Shown one piece after another: positions 19,388-29,280 of a stretch of DNA of 64,000 bases. The stretch's first letter is position 1; each line of letters opens with the position of its first letter. The stretch is from an uncultured Paracoccaceae bacterium (GTDB lineage: Bacteria > Pseudomonadota > Alphaproteobacteria > Rhodobacterales > Rhodobacteraceae), in the NCBI GenBank assembly GCA_947494675.1, contig CANLVP010000001.1:992001-1056000 (forward strand), read 5' to 3'. The position numbers were made by a program, and so were the translations under genes. The notes beneath the pieces are model-generated. The model was given only the letters and a program-made list of their open reading frames with translations, did no database searches and was not told the DNA's origin.

Positions 19388-20728
19388 TCACTCGGCCGGG
19401 GTGGCAGAAGATTTGCCATCCGTTTTCGCCGGGTAGTGCGCATTGAAGTCGTCTTCGATTGTGGCCGGTTGTGGCAGCGGCTTCTCGATCACGCCAAGCA
19501 GCGGCAGGATCACAAGGAAGTATGCAAACCAGTAGGCCGAAGCGATCAGCGAGATCCAGTCATATGGGAACTCCGCAGGACGCGCGCCAACCCACATCAG
19601 AACGATGAAGTCGACGACCAGCAGCGCAAACCACCACTTGAACATTGGGCGATAACGGCCAGAGCGGACACGGCTTGTGTCCAGCCAAGGGGCCAAGGCC
19701 ATCACAGCAATCGCGCCAAACATCGCCAGCACACCAAAGAACTTGGCGTCGATGATGCCAAAGCTCAGGAAGTTGACGATCTGCACAACCCAGACGTCCG
19801 CAGTAAAGGCCCGCAGGATCGCGTAGAACGGCAAGAAGTACCATTCGGGCACGATGTGCGACGGTGTCGCCAGCGGGTTTGCCGGGATGTAGTTATCGGG
19901 GTGACCCAGATAGTTCGGCATAAAGCCAACGATCGCCATAAAGACCACGAGGATCACGGCCAGCGCAAACAGGTCCTTGATGACGAAGTATGGCCAGAAT
20001 GGCAGCGTATCTTTGGCTGCGTCTTCTTTGCTTGTGCGGCGCACTTCAACACCGGTTGGGTTGTTGTTGCCCGTGGTGTGGAACGCCCAGATGTGGACCA
20101 TTGTCAGGCCCAGCAGCACGAAGGGCAGCAGATAGTGCAAAGAGAAGAAGCGGTTCAATGCAGGCTGGCCAACGGCGCTGGCACCCAAGAGCCATGTCTG
20201 AATGCTCTCACCCACAAACGGGATCGCACCAAAGAGGCCGGTGATCACAGCAGTACCGTGGAACGACATCTGACCCCAAGGCAACACGTAGCCCATAAAG
20301 GCGGTGCCCATCATCACAAGATACATCAGCATACCGATGATCCATGTGACCTCACGTGGGGCCTTGTAAGACCCATAGTAAAGGCCGCGGAACATGTGCG
20401 CATAAACCGCCACAAAGAACAGCGACGCGCCGTTCATGTGGAAATAACGGATCATATGGCCGCCGTTCACGTTGCGCATGATATGCTCAACCGAGTTGAA
20501 CGCCATATCGACATGCGGTGTGTAGTGCATCACCAGCACGATGCCGGTGACGATCTGCAAGATCAGCGTAAATGCCAGAACAATGCCCCAGATCCACATC
20601 CAGTTCAGGTTCTTGGGCGTGGGGATCATCAGTGTGTCATAAGCGAGGCCCAGGATCGGCAGGCGCTTGTGCAGCCACTTCTCTCCGCCGGACTTCGGTT
20701 CATAATGGTCGTGGGGAATGCCACCCAT
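19388..20728 (-). CDS. petB: Cytochrome b of the bc1 complex
   Basis: A 446-aa, eight-helix cytochrome b carrying haems bL and bH and the quinol-oxidising and quinone-reducing sites. Typical stretches are [40 protein letters not shown], the PEWYF motif ([16 protein letters not shown]) and [13 protein letters not shown]. Histidine ligands fall in helices B and D. The start [11 protein letters not shown] at 20728 is preferred; the longer frame to 20854 runs into petA. petA lies 11 bp upstream and petC 10 bp downstream, consistent with one operon. Confidence 0.96.
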   Translation of the reverse strand: MGGIPHDHYEPKSGGEKWLHKRLPILGLAYDTLMIPTPKNLNWMWIWGIVLAFTLILQIVTGIVLVMHYTPHVDMAFNSVEHIMRNVNGGHMIRYFHMNGASLFFVAVYAHMFRGLYYGSYKAPREVTWIIGMLMYLVMMGTAFMGYVLPWGQMSFHGTAVITGLFGAIPFVGESIQTWLLGASAVGQPALNRFFSLHYLLPFVLLGLTMVHIWAFHTTGNNNPTGVEVRRTSKEDAAKDTLPFWPYFVIKDLFALAVILVVFMAIVGFMPNYLGHPDNYIPANPLATPSHIVPEWYFLPFYAILRAFTADVWVVQIVNFLSFGIIDAKFFGVLAMFGAIAVMALAPWLDTSRVRSGRYRPMFKWWFALLVVDFIVLMWVGARPAEFPYDWISLIASAYWFAYFLVILPLLGVIEKPLPQPATIEDDFNAHYPAKTDGKSSATPAE

Positions 20729-20739
20729 GGTTCTTCTCC

Positions 20740-21297
20740 TTAGCCCAGTTGGATCGTTGTTTCGTCCACGAAGGACGCGACAGGCACAGGCAGGTTGCGC
20801 GGGGCTGGCCCTTTGCGAATACGGCCCGACGTGTCGTAGTGCGACCCGTGGCACGGGCAGAACCAGCCGTGAAAATCACCCTGCTCGGCCAGCGGCACAC
20901 ACCCAAGGTGGGTACAAACGCCCATCTGAACCAGCCAGACACCATCTTCGTCCATCGCACGGTTTTCGTCCGTGGCGGGGACAGGCCCAAGGTTTTCGTT
21001 GTTCGCGTCCGGATCAGGCAGCGTGTCCACATCAACGGCGCGGGCTTCTGCAATCTCGTCCTCGGTCCGGGATCGGATAAACACAGGCTTACCCTGCCAC
21101 AGCACGGTGATCTGCGTGCCCGGATCGACCGCGCCGATATCGACGCGGATCGAGGCCAAGGCCTGCACATCGGCCGATGGGTTCATCTGATTGACAAGTG
21201 GCCAAACGGCCGCGCCTGTGACCACGGCACCAGCGCCAGCTGTTGCGTAGTACAGAAAATCGCGGCGGGTGCCCTGATGTTCGTCTGCGTGTGACAC
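20740..21297 (-). CDS. petA: Rieske iron-sulfur subunit of the bc1 complex
   Basis: A 185-aa ubiquinol-cytochrome c reductase iron-sulfur protein. The 2Fe-2S ligands lie in CTHLGC and CPCHGSHYD, followed by the pro-loop segment [12 protein letters not shown]. The N-terminus [26 protein letters not shown] is a Tat-type uncleaved signal anchor, as in other bc1 Rieske proteins. It is first in petABC. The operon promoter must lie in the roughly 360-bp region upstream, which holds no gene. Confidence 0.96.
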   Translation of the reverse strand: MSHADEHQGTRRDFLYYATAGAGAVVTGAAVWPLVNQMNPSADVQALASIRVDIGAVDPGTQITVLWQGKPVFIRSRTEDEIAEARAVDVDTLPDPDANNENLGPVPATDENRAMDEDGVWLVQMGVCTHLGCVPLAEQGDFHGWFCPCHGSHYDTSGRIRKGPAPRNLPVPVASFVDETTIQLG

Positions 21298-21657
21298 GAA
21301 TTACATCTCCGGTTGTTGCGGCCGCTGGGACCATAGCAAAGACATAGCTGGCAATTCCTTGCCGACCGTTCGGGCGGTATGTAGCCCCGTTCTACGCCCT
21401 CGTCCAGCGGACAATCCAGCGCAGGGGCCTTGTGGGTCAAAAGGGCTTTCGATGGTGTTAATGTCGATGGATGCTGTTTTTGCGCGGGATCGGCACCAAA
21501 TCTGGCCCCTGTTGCAAAAAATCGCTGCTCGGCAACAAGGTTTCTGCACAGGGCTGACAGATGACTGAGAGTTGATTAATGATTGATTCATAAAGACTTG
21601 TGACAGTTGATGGTGCGCTCTACCAAAAGATACCGGATTTAGGATCGGACGATTCTC
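21298..21657. other. Gene-free region between petA and an outer-membrane barrel gene
   Basis: About 360 bp between divergent genes. It should carry the petABC promoter (minus strand) and that of the barrel gene (plus strand). A GATTC CcrM site lies near 21585 in an AT-rich stretch (TTGATTAATGATTGATTC). I see no open frame with coding character and no convincing FnrL box. Confidence 0.5.
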
Positions 21658-22302
21658 ATGTTGGCCCGTCTTGGGATGATCATATCGCTTTTCCTCGCTG
21701 CACCTGCTGCGGCCGAGATTGAGTTGAGCTTTTATGGCGGCGCCCAGAACGCCCCCCATTCTGATGTCTTTATCACGGGTGATTCCAACTATCCCGCCAA
21801 GACCTTTATCGGTTGGGAAGGCCGCTCTTTTGAGGCACCGCCCTACTACGGATGGCGTGCCACGCTGTGGCAGTCACAGACCTTTGGCTACGGCATCGAT
21901 TTCGCCCACAACAAGGTTTACCCGCAAGAGGGTGAGCTGGATGGCACACCGTTTGAAACGCTCGAATTCACCGACGGCCTGAACACATTGACCGTCAACG
22001 CCTACCGCCGCTGGCCCGGTGCCTTTGGCGTGGCGACACCTTATGTGGGCGGTGGCCTTGGCGTCGCTGTGCCCCATGTTGAGGTGTCCAACGGCATCAC
22101 CGAGACCTTCGGTTATCAGGTCACCGGCCCAGCCGCGACATGGATCGCCGGGGCAAGTTATCCGATCAACGACGACTGGTCCGTCTTTGGCGAATACAAA
22201 GGCACCTATTCCCAAAACACCGCCGATCTTGATGGCGGCGGCACGCTAGAGACCGACATCATTACCAATGCGGTCAATCTTGGGATCAGCTTTTCGTTCT
22301 AG
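21658..22302 (+). CDS. Outer-membrane beta-barrel protein
   Basis: A 214-aa exported protein. Residues 1-19 form a signal peptide (ending APAAAE). The remainder alternates short amphipathic strands (AEIELSFYGGAQ, GWRATLWQSQTFGYGIDFAH, TVNAYRRWPG, VATPYVGGGLGVAVPH, WSVFGEYKGTYS) and ends in the strand AVNLGISFSF with the C-terminal aromatic residue typical of outer-membrane barrels. It resembles small OmpA-like or Omp25-type 8-strand barrels. The specific function is unknown. It is monocistronic and convergent with the GST genes. Confidence 0.7.
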   Translation: MLARLGMIISLFLAAPAAAEIELSFYGGAQNAPHSDVFITGDSNYPAKTFIGWEGRSFEAPPYYGWRATLWQSQTFGYGIDFAHNKVYPQEGELDGTPFETLEFTDGLNTLTVNAYRRWPGAFGVATPYVGGGLGVAVPHVEVSNGITETFGYQVTGPAATWIAGASYPINDDWSVFGEYKGTYSQNTADLDGGGTLETDIITNAVNLGISFSF

Positions 22303-22410
22303 ACGTCTAAGCGCCACCTGACATTGCTTTGCCACTGCACACTGCGACGCGGGCCCAAAACGGCTGTGGAATACCCATCCAAAACCCGGTCAGCGCCGCG
22401 AGCCGTCGTT

Positions 22411-23013
22411 TTATTCCGGCTTTGTGTCCATCATTGCCTGATGCTGGCAGAATTGGGCATGCCAATCCGACAACGCCTTGTGGCCCGTCCGCCAACCACG
22501 CGCGTCATGACGCAAATCGACATATGACAGTGCACAGGCCACCCCGATTTGCGCCATGTTCAATGGGCCGGACAGGTGGCTCATCCAACGGTCATTGATC
22601 GCGGCAATCCCCCGGTGCGCCTTGCCCCACTGCGCCTCAACCCAATCCGCGGATTGTTCATTTTCGGGCCGCAATCGCATCTCATAAGACATCGCGACTG
22701 TTGCATCCATGATCGCATCGGCGGTCGCCTCAAGCGTCAGAACCTCCCACAGGCGGGACGCAGGATAAAGGCCGCTGCCCGCATGATCATCCAGATATCG
22801 CGTGATCACACGGCTGTCGTAGATCGCCGGACCATCCGCGCGGATGAGCGCCGGGATCTTGCCCAAGGGGTTGGCGGCGACGACCTCCGGCGCAGAGTTC
22901 ATCGGCGTGGTGCTGACAGGCACTTCTTCCACGGTGTCCATCAACTGCGCCATGCGGATCAACACGCGGCATTTGCGCACAAATGGTGAGGGCGGAGAGA
23001 TCAGAAGCTTCAT
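22411..23013 (-). CDS. Glutathione S-transferase family protein
   Basis: A 200-aa GST-like protein. The thioredoxin-like N-terminal domain is MKLLISPPSPFVRKCRVLIRMAQLMDTVEEVPVS, with the cis-Pro GKIPAL and the glutathione-binding IYDSRVITRYLDD motif. An all-alpha C-terminal domain follows. The catalytic Ser/Cys position is within SPPSPFVRK, so a beta- or theta-like bacterial GST is likely. The ATG overlaps the stop of the second GST gene by four bases, making a two-gene pair. The substrate is unknown. Confidence 0.85.
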   Translation of the reverse strand: MKLLISPPSPFVRKCRVLIRMAQLMDTVEEVPVSTTPMNSAPEVVAANPLGKIPALIRADGPAIYDSRVITRYLDDHAGSGLYPASRLWEVLTLEATADAIMDATVAMSYEMRLRPENEQSADWVEAQWGKAHRGIAAINDRWMSHLSGPLNMAQIGVACALSYVDLRHDARGWRTGHKALSDWHAQFCQHQAMMDTKPE

Positions 23014-23663
23014 GATGCAGGTCCTTTTGCTGGATCAGGAAAGGTGACCCCATCCTGCCCCGGTTGCCAAGGGGGATACTTGTGCATGATCGCCGCAAAT
23101 GCGGGAGACGCCAAGAAACGGTCCAACCACGCCACCACATGCGGCCAGTCCTGCGCATCAAACCACGCGCGGTCGATATTGGCGAACTGCCGCACAAAGG
23201 GCAGCGTGGCAGCATCGGCCAACCCAAACCGGGGTCCCGCCAAATAGCTATGTTCCGCCAAACGCGCGTCCCACTCCCGCAGAATGGCCGCCGCCTTTTC
23301 GCACTCAACCTCTGGATCAAGGTCCGGGAATCGAACCGCGTATTTCGTATGGTCCAGTGCTGATTTGAACGGGCCGTCGCATTGGTCAATCAGCTCTGCG
23401 GCGGTGTCGCTCTCATCAAGCCAGCCTTGTGGATCAGACTGCTGCAAAGCCCAGATCATGATGTCGCGCGATTCGTCGATTGCGATGTCGGCCTCTAGGC
23501 TTGGCACCGTGCCAGACAGGGACGCCGCCAGGAACGCCGCAGGTTTATCACGCAGCAGAATTTCACGCAGCTCGACCCGAAGACCTGCGGCCTTTACCGC
23601 CAGCCGCGCCCGCATCGCATAGGGGCAGCGTCGAAAGGACCAAAGGATCGGTGTGGATGGCAT
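23010..23663 (-). CDS. Glutathione S-transferase family protein
   Basis: A 217-aa GST with the motif RRCPYAMRARLAVKAAGL, in which Cys of CPYA is the likely redox-active residue, as in omega/GrxB-like forms. GTVPSLEADIAIDESRDIMIWAL carries the cis-Pro and glutathione-contact residues. The C-terminal part is helical (FGLADAATLPFVRQFANIDRAWF). The ATG at 23663 is chosen over a longer frame starting at 23696 because the thioredoxin-fold strand begins at STPILWSF. It lies between mtaB and the other GST gene in one transcriptional direction. Confidence 0.85.
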   Translation of the reverse strand: MPSTPILWSFRRCPYAMRARLAVKAAGLRVELREILLRDKPAAFLAASLSGTVPSLEADIAIDESRDIMIWALQQSDPQGWLDESDTAAELIDQCDGPFKSALDHTKYAVRFPDLDPEVECEKAAAILREWDARLAEHSYLAGPRFGLADAATLPFVRQFANIDRAWFDAQDWPHVVAWLDRFLASPAFAAIMHKYPPWQPGQDGVTFPDPAKGPAS

Positions 23664-23692
23664 GGGGTCAAAGCCTCCGGCGGGGATTTTTA

Positions 23693-24952
23693 TCAACCAG
23701 TGAAAGGTGCTGCGACCAGATGGGTTGCCGTGGCACCCTTGATCCGGGTCGTGACAATTTGGCTTTCAGGTTGGTCGGTGTCAAAGTGCACTTCGGCAAA
23801 TTGCGGCGTGCGCCCCATGCGCGGGTTTTCCATCAGCACGGGATGGGTCTGGCCGATTTGGCTTTGCAGGTGTTGGGTGACGGCCCGTTCACCTGCCGCG
23901 CGCAAGGCCGCGGCTCGCGCCTTGATCGTGACGCCATCCACCGCAGGCATCCGCGCGGCGGGTGTTCCCTGACGCGGCGAATAGGGAAAGACGTGCAGCC
24001 AAGTCAGGTGGCAATCGTCGACCAGCCGCAGCGAGTTTTCAAAATGCGCATCGGTCTCGGTGGGAAACCCGGCGATGATGTCGGCACCAAAGGTCATATC
24101 AGGCCGCAGCTTGCGCGCATCTTCAGCGAACTGAATCGCATCGTCGCGCGTATGCCGCCGCTTCATCCGTTTGAGGATCAACGTATCGCCATGCTGCAAT
24201 GACAGGTGCAAATGCGGCATCAATCGCGGCTCTGTCGCAATGGCCTGCATCAGGTTTTCGTCGACCTCGATGGAATCGATGGACGAAATACGCAGCCGCG
24301 GTAAATCCGGCACCAGCCGCAAGATACGCATGACCAAATCGCCAAGTTTCGGCGTTGCAGGCAGGTCCGCACCCCAGGACGTCAGATCAACGCCGGTCAG
24401 CACGACCTCATGGTAGCCCTTGTCCACCAAACGCTTGATCTGATCCACAACAACACCCGCAGGCACTGAGCGCGAATTGCCGCGACCGTAGGGAATAATG
24501 CAAAACGTGCAGCGGTGGTCGCAGCCGTTTTGCACCTGCACATAGGCGCGGCTGCGGGTGCCAAAGCCATCAATCAGATGCCCCGCCGTTTCTGTCACCG
24601 ACATGATGTCATCCACCTGCACCGGTTCGGTTTCGCCGATCAGGCCCGACCATGTAGCGGGGTTCATCTTTTCGGTGTTGCCGATCACGACATCGACCTC
24701 ATCCATGTCTGAGAATGTCGCAGGCTCTGTCTGGGCGGCACAGCCAGTCACGATCACGCGGGCGTCCGGGTTTTCGCGGCGCAGTTTACGGATGTCTTTC
24801 TTGGCCTTGCGCACAGCCTCTGCCGTGACCGCGCAGGTGTTGATCACCACGGCGTCTTGCAGGCCCGAGGCGGTGGCGAGTTCCTTCATCGCTTCGGTCT
24901 CATAGGCGTTCAACCGGCAGCCGTGATTGGAAAAGACCGGTGGATTAGCCAT
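23693..24952 (-). CDS. mtaB: tRNA t6A37 methylthiotransferase MtaB
   Basis: A 419-aa radical-SAM methylthiotransferase, expected to turn t6A37 into ms2t6A in tRNA reading ANN codons. The N-terminal UPF0004 domain has cysteines in [36 protein letters not shown] and [10 protein letters not shown] (second 4Fe-4S). The radical-SAM motif is [19 protein letters not shown], with Cx3Cx2C spacing. A short TRAM-like tail follows. The start is 24952 ([11 protein letters not shown]) or 24967; both overlap the end of dapF. Residues agree better with MtaB than with MiaB or RimO. Confidence 0.92.
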   Translation of the reverse strand: MANPPVFSNHGCRLNAYETEAMKELATASGLQDAVVINTCAVTAEAVRKAKKDIRKLRRENPDARVIVTGCAAQTEPATFSDMDEVDVVIGNTEKMNPATWSGLIGETEPVQVDDIMSVTETAGHLIDGFGTRSRAYVQVQNGCDHRCTFCIIPYGRGNSRSVPAGVVVDQIKRLVDKGYHEVVLTGVDLTSWGADLPATPKLGDLVMRILRLVPDLPRLRISSIDSIEVDENLMQAIATEPRLMPHLHLSLQHGDTLILKRMKRRHTRDDAIQFAEDARKLRPDMTFGADIIAGFPTETDAHFENSLRLVDDCHLTWLHVFPYSPRQGTPAARMPAVDGVTIKARAAALRAAGERAVTQHLQSQIGQTHPVLMENPRMGRTPQFAEVHFDTDQPESQIVTTRIKGATATHLVAAPFTG

Positions 24953-25754
24953 GCCAAACCCCGTCAAAGACGTGGGCCGTCGGGCCGGTCATCCAGACGC
25001 CATCCTCGCGCCAATCCACATGGATCGTGCCGCCGTCCAGATCGATCCGCACTTTGCGCCCCGTCAATCCGCGCCGTGCAGCCGCTACAGCCGTCGCACA
25101 GGAAGATGAACCAGAGGCGAGGGTGATTCCCACGCCCCGTTCCCACACGCGCATCCGTAAATGATCAGGGCCGACCAGATTGGCAAACTGGACATTGGTG
25201 CGTTGCGGATAGAGCGGGTGATGTTCGATTTCGGCACCGCGCGCGGCCAGATCAATCGCCTCGGCGTCATCCACAAAGAACGTGCAATGCGGATTGCCCA
25301 TGCCGGTCGCCGTGGGTGCGCCATCAATTGGCAATTCCAGCGTGTCCATCGCGTGAGACAACGGAACATCCTGCCATTCTAGTTGTGGTTGCCCCATATT
25401 GACGGACGTCAGCCCCTGCCCGGCATCCACCGCATAAAGCGTGCCACGTTCTGTCGTAATGGTCAGTGCATCGCGCCCAGTGCGGTCCATCTCGTAGCGC
25501 GCGATGCAGCGCGTAGCATTGCCACAAGCGGCGGAAGTGGAGCCATCACTGTTATAGAACAACAGGTCCAGATCCTGACCTTCGGAAATCACCGCCAATT
25601 GGTCAAACCCCACGCCCCGGTGGCGGTCACCGATTGCCACCGCATCGGCGGACGTCACGGCAAGATCGGTCCCGCGCGTGTCAATCACAACGAAATCGTT
25701 GCCAAGCCCGTGCATCTTCATGAACGGCAAAGGAGGGTGCGCTGTATTGGTCAT
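24945..25754 (-). CDS. dapF: Diaminopimelate epimerase
   Basis: A 269-aa enzyme converting LL- to meso-diaminopimelate for lysine and peptidoglycan synthesis. The two catalytic cysteines lie in [10 protein letters not shown] and [15 protein letters not shown]. The N-terminal [15 protein letters not shown] and the [13 protein letters not shown] blocks are also diagnostic. The ATG at 25754 is preferred; the frame to 25781 adds a short nonconserved stretch. The end overlaps mtaB, a linkage common in Rhodobacterales. Confidence 0.95.
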   Translation of the reverse strand: MTNTAHPPLPFMKMHGLGNDFVVIDTRGTDLAVTSADAVAIGDRHRGVGFDQLAVISEGQDLDLLFYNSDGSTSAACGNATRCIARYEMDRTGRDALTITTERGTLYAVDAGQGLTSVNMGQPQLEWQDVPLSHAMDTLELPIDGAPTATGMGNPHCTFFVDDAEAIDLAARGAEIEHHPLYPQRTNVQFANLVGPDHLRMRVWERGVGITLASGSSSCATAVAAARRGLTGRKVRIDLDGGTIHVDWREDGVWMTGPTAHVFDGVWHG

Positions 25755-25851
25755 GCTGGCGCATATAAGCGAGGGTCGCAAAGTTATCCAGCCACATCGC
25801 CATTTGTGGGGTTGACCCGGTGGGCAGGTGTTTCTAAGTAGCCGCTCTAGT

Positions 25852-25927
25852 GGGCCGTTAGCTCAGTTGGTAGAGCAACTGACTTTTAATCAGTGGGTCG
25901 CAGGTTCGAATCCTGCACGGCTCACCA
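25852..25927 (+). tRNA. tRNA-Lys (anticodon TTT)
   Basis: A 76-nt cloverleaf. The acceptor arms GGGCCGT and ACGGCTC pair (one G-U), the D arm is TAGCTCAGTTGGTAGAGCA, the anticodon loop CTTTTAA gives anticodon TTT, the T loop is GGTTCGAATCC, and CCA is encoded. It ends 13 bp from the stop of thiQ, which faces it on the other strand. Confidence 0.97.
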
Positions 25928-25940
25928 CTGAATCACCGAT

Positions 25941-26633
25941 CTAGCCAGCTTGCCCAAGATAGGCACGCAGAGCGTCGGGCGGGTTCGCAAACATCTCCTT
26001 GGTATCGACCGGCGTCGCGGCGACATTGTCAGCGAGCAAAATGACCTGATCCGCCACTTGGCGTGCATCACTGGGGTCATGTGTGACCATGAGCACAGTA
26101 CGACCGCTCAGCTTTTCGCGTGTCAGATCAAGCATCTCTGCCTTTAGACCCGGCCCAAGGGCCGCGAATGGTTCGTCCAGCAGCACAATTGGCCTGTGCG
26201 CCACCAAAACCCGTGCAAGGGCCGCGCGGCTTTGCTGTCCACCCGACAGCGCGCCCGGATTGCGATCCGCCATGCCGTCCAGCCCGACGGCCCGAATCGC
26301 CTCGGCCACTTTATCTTTGTCAGAACCCGCGAGCCGTAGATTGGGCCCTAGCCCCAGCCCGACATTTTGCGAAATGCTCAAATGCGGAAACAGGTTGTTG
26401 TCCTGAAACAGCATCGAAATCGGCCGGGCATGGGGCGCGGCGGCGGTGATGTCCTGCCCCTCCCAACTGATGCGCCCTGCAGCAAGGGTCTGGAACCCAG
26501 CAAGGGCGCTCAGCAGCGTCGACTTCCCACCGCCCGATGGCCCGATGATCGCCGTGATCCCAGGCTCAACACGCAGATCGGCCCGCAATTGGAACGCGCC
26601 CAGAAAGATGCGCAGCCCATCAAGTGTCAGCAT
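25941..26633 (-). CDS. thiQ: Thiamine ABC transporter ATP-binding protein
   Basis: A 230-aa ABC ATPase powering uptake of thiamine and its phosphates. Walker A is GPSGGGKS, the signature is LSGGQQSRAALARVL, Walker B is IVLLDEPF and the switch His is in MVTHDPSDARQ. The ATG at 26633 is used; the longer frame to 26672 lies inside thiP. It overlaps thiP by about 14 bases as the last gene of thiBPQ. The thiamine assignment rests on the operon and its riboswitch as well as on the sequence. Confidence 0.93.
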   Translation of the reverse strand: MLTLDGLRIFLGAFQLRADLRVEPGITAIIGPSGGGKSTLLSALAGFQTLAAGRISWEGQDITAAAPHARPISMLFQDNNLFPHLSISQNVGLGLGPNLRLAGSDKDKVAEAIRAVGLDGMADRNPGALSGGQQSRAALARVLVAHRPIVLLDEPFAALGPGLKAEMLDLTREKLSGRTVLMVTHDPSDARQVADQVILLADNVAATPVDTKEMFANPPDALRAYLGQAG

Positions 26634-28149
26634 CGCGGCGGCCCCCTTGGTCACACAGCCAGAATAGCGCAAGCGACAGCGCCAGCAACAACAGCCCCGC
26701 GCCTGCCGCAGCCTCCATCTGATAGGATCCCATCAGGCGATACATTGTCAGCGGCAGCGTTTCCTGCGCGTCCCCGGCAAACAAGGTAATGACCCCCAAA
26801 TCCCCCATCGACAGCGCCGCCGCCAATCCAGCGGCAAAGCCCAAGGGCCGCCGCGCCCGCGGGATCACAACGATGCGCAAGAGGTCCCAGCCACGCAGGC
26901 CAAGGCTCGCGCTCAAACGGCCATAGTCGCGCTTTGCGTCTGCCACGGCGGGCGCGATGGCCCGCACCGCAAAGGGCAGCGCCAAGGCCGCGTTGACCAG
27001 CACCGTCACAGGCAACGCGACGCTGCGCGGGGACACGAAGGGATAGACCAGCACGAAGAGCCCCGTGCCCATCACCAAGCCCGATGCCGCCAACGGCAAG
27101 ACGCCAACGACAGACACCGCCACGCCGCCCCGCATGGCCAGCGCAAGCGCCAAAGCCACACAGAGCACTGCAGAGGCCACCGCCACTATCACCGACCGGC
27201 CCGCCGCCGCCCAAACCGCGTTTGGCATGTCGAACAACCCCGGTGCGCCGCGCAGAAGCACCATCAAAAGCGGCAGGGCCAGAAACACCGTAGCAAACGT
27301 CAAAGCCAGCGCATCAAAACCGACGCTACCCTTGTCCCAGCGCTGCACAATGCGGTCCAACCCGCGCCCCATGCCTTGCGACGGCGTGACTTGCCACGCG
27401 ACAAAGGCCGCTGACAGGCCCAGCGCAAACTGGATACACGCCAACAACGCGGCCCGTCCAAGATCAAAGTCAAATTGGATCGCCTGATAGATCGCCAATT
27501 CCACCGTGGTCGCCCGTGGGCCGCCACCCAGCGTCAGCGCCACGGCAAAGCTGGTCAGGCAAATCAGAAACACCACCAGCAGCGCGCCCGGCACGACACG
27601 CGCGAGCATCGGCACCTCAAGCAAGCGAAAGACCGATCCGTTCAGGGATGCGGTCAGGCGAAACCGCTCTGCCGGGATCGCCTGCCAGCCTTGCAAAATC
27701 AGGCGGACCGCCAGTGGCAGGTTGAAAAACACATGGGCCAGCACGACGCCCCAAAAGCCATAGATGCTGATCTGCGGGAAGCCAAGTGCCGCCAACGCCC
27801 CATTTAGCACCCCGCCCCGGCCAAAGACCGCAAGCAGCCCCAGCACGGCCACGATGACCGGAAGCAGGAATGGCGCCCCCATTAATGTGATCAGCGCCCT
27901 GCGCCCCCGGAAGGACCGTCGCGCCAGGGCGCGCGCGGCGGGCACCGCAAGGGCAACGCTGATCAGGGCAGAGGCAATCGCCTGTGTGATCGTAAACCGG
28001 ACCGCCGCCCAATCAGCAGACGACACCCCCCGCCCAAGCTCTGCCCGCGCGGCGACGGCAGCAAGGGTGCCAAAGGTTAACCCCAGCACCAATGCCATCG
28101 CCAGCCATGCGGGCAGGCGGTTGATCACTGCGACAAGGCCGCGCGCCAT
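26620..28149 (-). CDS. thiP: Thiamine ABC transporter permease
   Basis: A 509-aa inner-membrane permease with two fused binding-protein-dependent transport domains, about twelve hydrophobic helices in all. The EAA-type cytoplasmic loops are near GWQAIPAERFRLTASLNGSVFRLLEVPML and DYGRLSASLGLRGWDLLRIVVIPRARRPLG. ThiP pairs with the periplasmic ThiB and the ATPase ThiQ. It overlaps thiB at one end and thiQ at the other, a compact operon. Length and double-domain architecture match ThiP. Confidence 0.93.
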   Translation of the reverse strand: MARGLVAVINRLPAWLAMALVLGLTFGTLAAVAARAELGRGVSSADWAAVRFTITQAIASALISVALAVPAARALARRSFRGRRALITLMGAPFLLPVIVAVLGLLAVFGRGGVLNGALAALGFPQISIYGFWGVVLAHVFFNLPLAVRLILQGWQAIPAERFRLTASLNGSVFRLLEVPMLARVVPGALLVVFLICLTSFAVALTLGGGPRATTVELAIYQAIQFDFDLGRAALLACIQFALGLSAAFVAWQVTPSQGMGRGLDRIVQRWDKGSVGFDALALTFATVFLALPLLMVLLRGAPGLFDMPNAVWAAAGRSVIVAVASAVLCVALALALAMRGGVAVSVVGVLPLAASGLVMGTGLFVLVYPFVSPRSVALPVTVLVNAALALPFAVRAIAPAVADAKRDYGRLSASLGLRGWDLLRIVVIPRARRPLGFAAGLAAALSMGDLGVITLFAGDAQETLPLTMYRLMGSYQMEAAAGAGLLLLALSLALFWLCDQGGRRDADT

Positions 28150-29108
28150 TCCTCAAGGGCGGCGTCCCGTGCGGCTGCGGCATCATCTGCCGACAACAGC
28201 AAGGCGGTTTCCGGCGTCACGAGGGTATCAAAACCGTCCGGCAAACCGTCGGCAGGCACCTTGGCAGGATACATCCAGTTTGTGGTCGGGATGATCGATT
28301 GAAACCCGTCTGAGACCATGAAGGCAAGGAACTGATCGGCCAGCTCCGACTGATCGGTGCCCGCCAGTTTACCCGCCACTTCGACCTGCATGTAGTGGCC
28401 TTCGTCAAACGCCCAAGTGACCTTGCTGTCGTCCTCTTCGGCGATCAGGTGATAGGCGGGCGAGGTGGTATAGGACAAAACCGCATCGGCCTCGCCTTCC
28501 AAGAACAGGCCGTAAGCCTCTGACCAGCCGGGAGTGACAGTGACGATGTTATCGGCCAAATCGGCCCAAACGCCCGCCGCATCATCGCCGTAAGCGGCCT
28601 TGACCCACATCAGCAGGCCCAGACCGGGTGTCGAAGATCGCGGGTCCTGGATCAGGATCTTGGTGTCGCTCTCGGCCAACGCGCGCAGCGACGTTACCGC
28701 GTCCTCGCCCGCATTACCGACAAAGGCAAAGTAGCCCCAGTCAAACGGCAAAAACTCTGGATCATCCCAGGCAATCGGCAGGTCAAGATCGGCGCTCACA
28801 CCATGTGGCGCGAACAGGCCGGTTTCGCGGGCCGCTGCCGTCAGGTTGGTGTCCAACCCCAGTACGATGTCGGCCTCCGTGCCTTTGCCCTCAAGCTGCA
28901 AACGCGCCAGCAAGGCGGCACCGTCGCCCGCACCTGTGAACACCAAATCACAGCCGCACACCTCTTCAAATGCCGCCTCGACCGCCGGGCCGGGGCCCCA
29001 ATCGCTGACAAAGCTGTCATAGGTCATCACGTTCAAAACGGGCGTTTCAGCCAATGCGCTTGTTGCACAAAGCGCTGCTGCAACGCCGATGGAATAAGTC
29101 GTCTTCAT
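28125..29108 (-). CDS. thiB: Thiamine-binding periplasmic protein
   Basis: A 327-aa substrate-binding protein with a signal peptide (MKTTYSIGVAAALCATSALA). The ThiB start of the mature protein is VLNVMTYDSFVSDWGPGPAVEAAFEEVCGCDLVF. Further family blocks are VLGLDTNL, PFDWGYFAFV, QDPRSSTPGLGLLMWV and DAVLSYTTSPAYH. The ATG at 29108 has GGAGGAC just upstream; a longer in-frame start at 29156 would run into the riboswitch. It is the first gene of thiBPQ and should be turned off when TPP is plentiful. Confidence 0.95.
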   Translation of the reverse strand: MKTTYSIGVAAALCATSALAETPVLNVMTYDSFVSDWGPGPAVEAAFEEVCGCDLVFTGAGDGAALLARLQLEGKGTEADIVLGLDTNLTAAARETGLFAPHGVSADLDLPIAWDDPEFLPFDWGYFAFVGNAGEDAVTSLRALAESDTKILIQDPRSSTPGLGLLMWVKAAYGDDAAGVWADLADNIVTVTPGWSEAYGLFLEGEADAVLSYTTSPAYHLIAEEDDSKVTWAFDEGHYMQVEVAGKLAGTDQSELADQFLAFMVSDGFQSIIPTTNWMYPAKVPADGLPDGFDTLVTPETALLLSADDAAAARDAALEEWRAALSQ

Positions 29109-29156
29109 GTCGTCCTCCAAAAGCGGGCAGGCGAATGGGGGACTGCGTGATTGCAA

Positions 29157-29256
29157 GACCTTCCCTCCGCCGGTCCTAACCGGTTCAGGTTCAACGGGTC
29201 AGCTTTCGCAATCTCAGGCCAATTGGCCCCCCCGAGGTATGGCGGAACCTAGGGGG
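29157..29256 (-). promoter_or_regulatory. TPP riboswitch (THI box)
   Basis: On the minus strand, CTGAGAT (29217-29211) and TGACCCGTTGAACCTGA (29201-29185), followed by GGTTAGGACCGGCGGAGGGAA, are the conserved thi-box elements. Flanking sequence forms the GGCC.../...GGCC helices. It sits about 50 nt upstream of the thiB ATG. The short distance to the GGAGGAC Shine-Dalgarno sequence suggests translational control, which is inferred. Confidence 0.95.
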
Positions 29257-29280
29257 ACTTCAGCGTAAGGGCAAGGGGGG

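Noticed and set aside
19436-20743. 435-codon open frame on the plus strand
   Set aside because: Fully antisense to petB; His/Arg/Gln-rich composition is typical of a mirror frame.
21560-21600. Possible FnrL box (TTGAT-like) upstream of petA/OMP
   Set aside because: TTGATTAATGATTG does not complete TTGAT-N4-ATCAA; AT-rich chance match.
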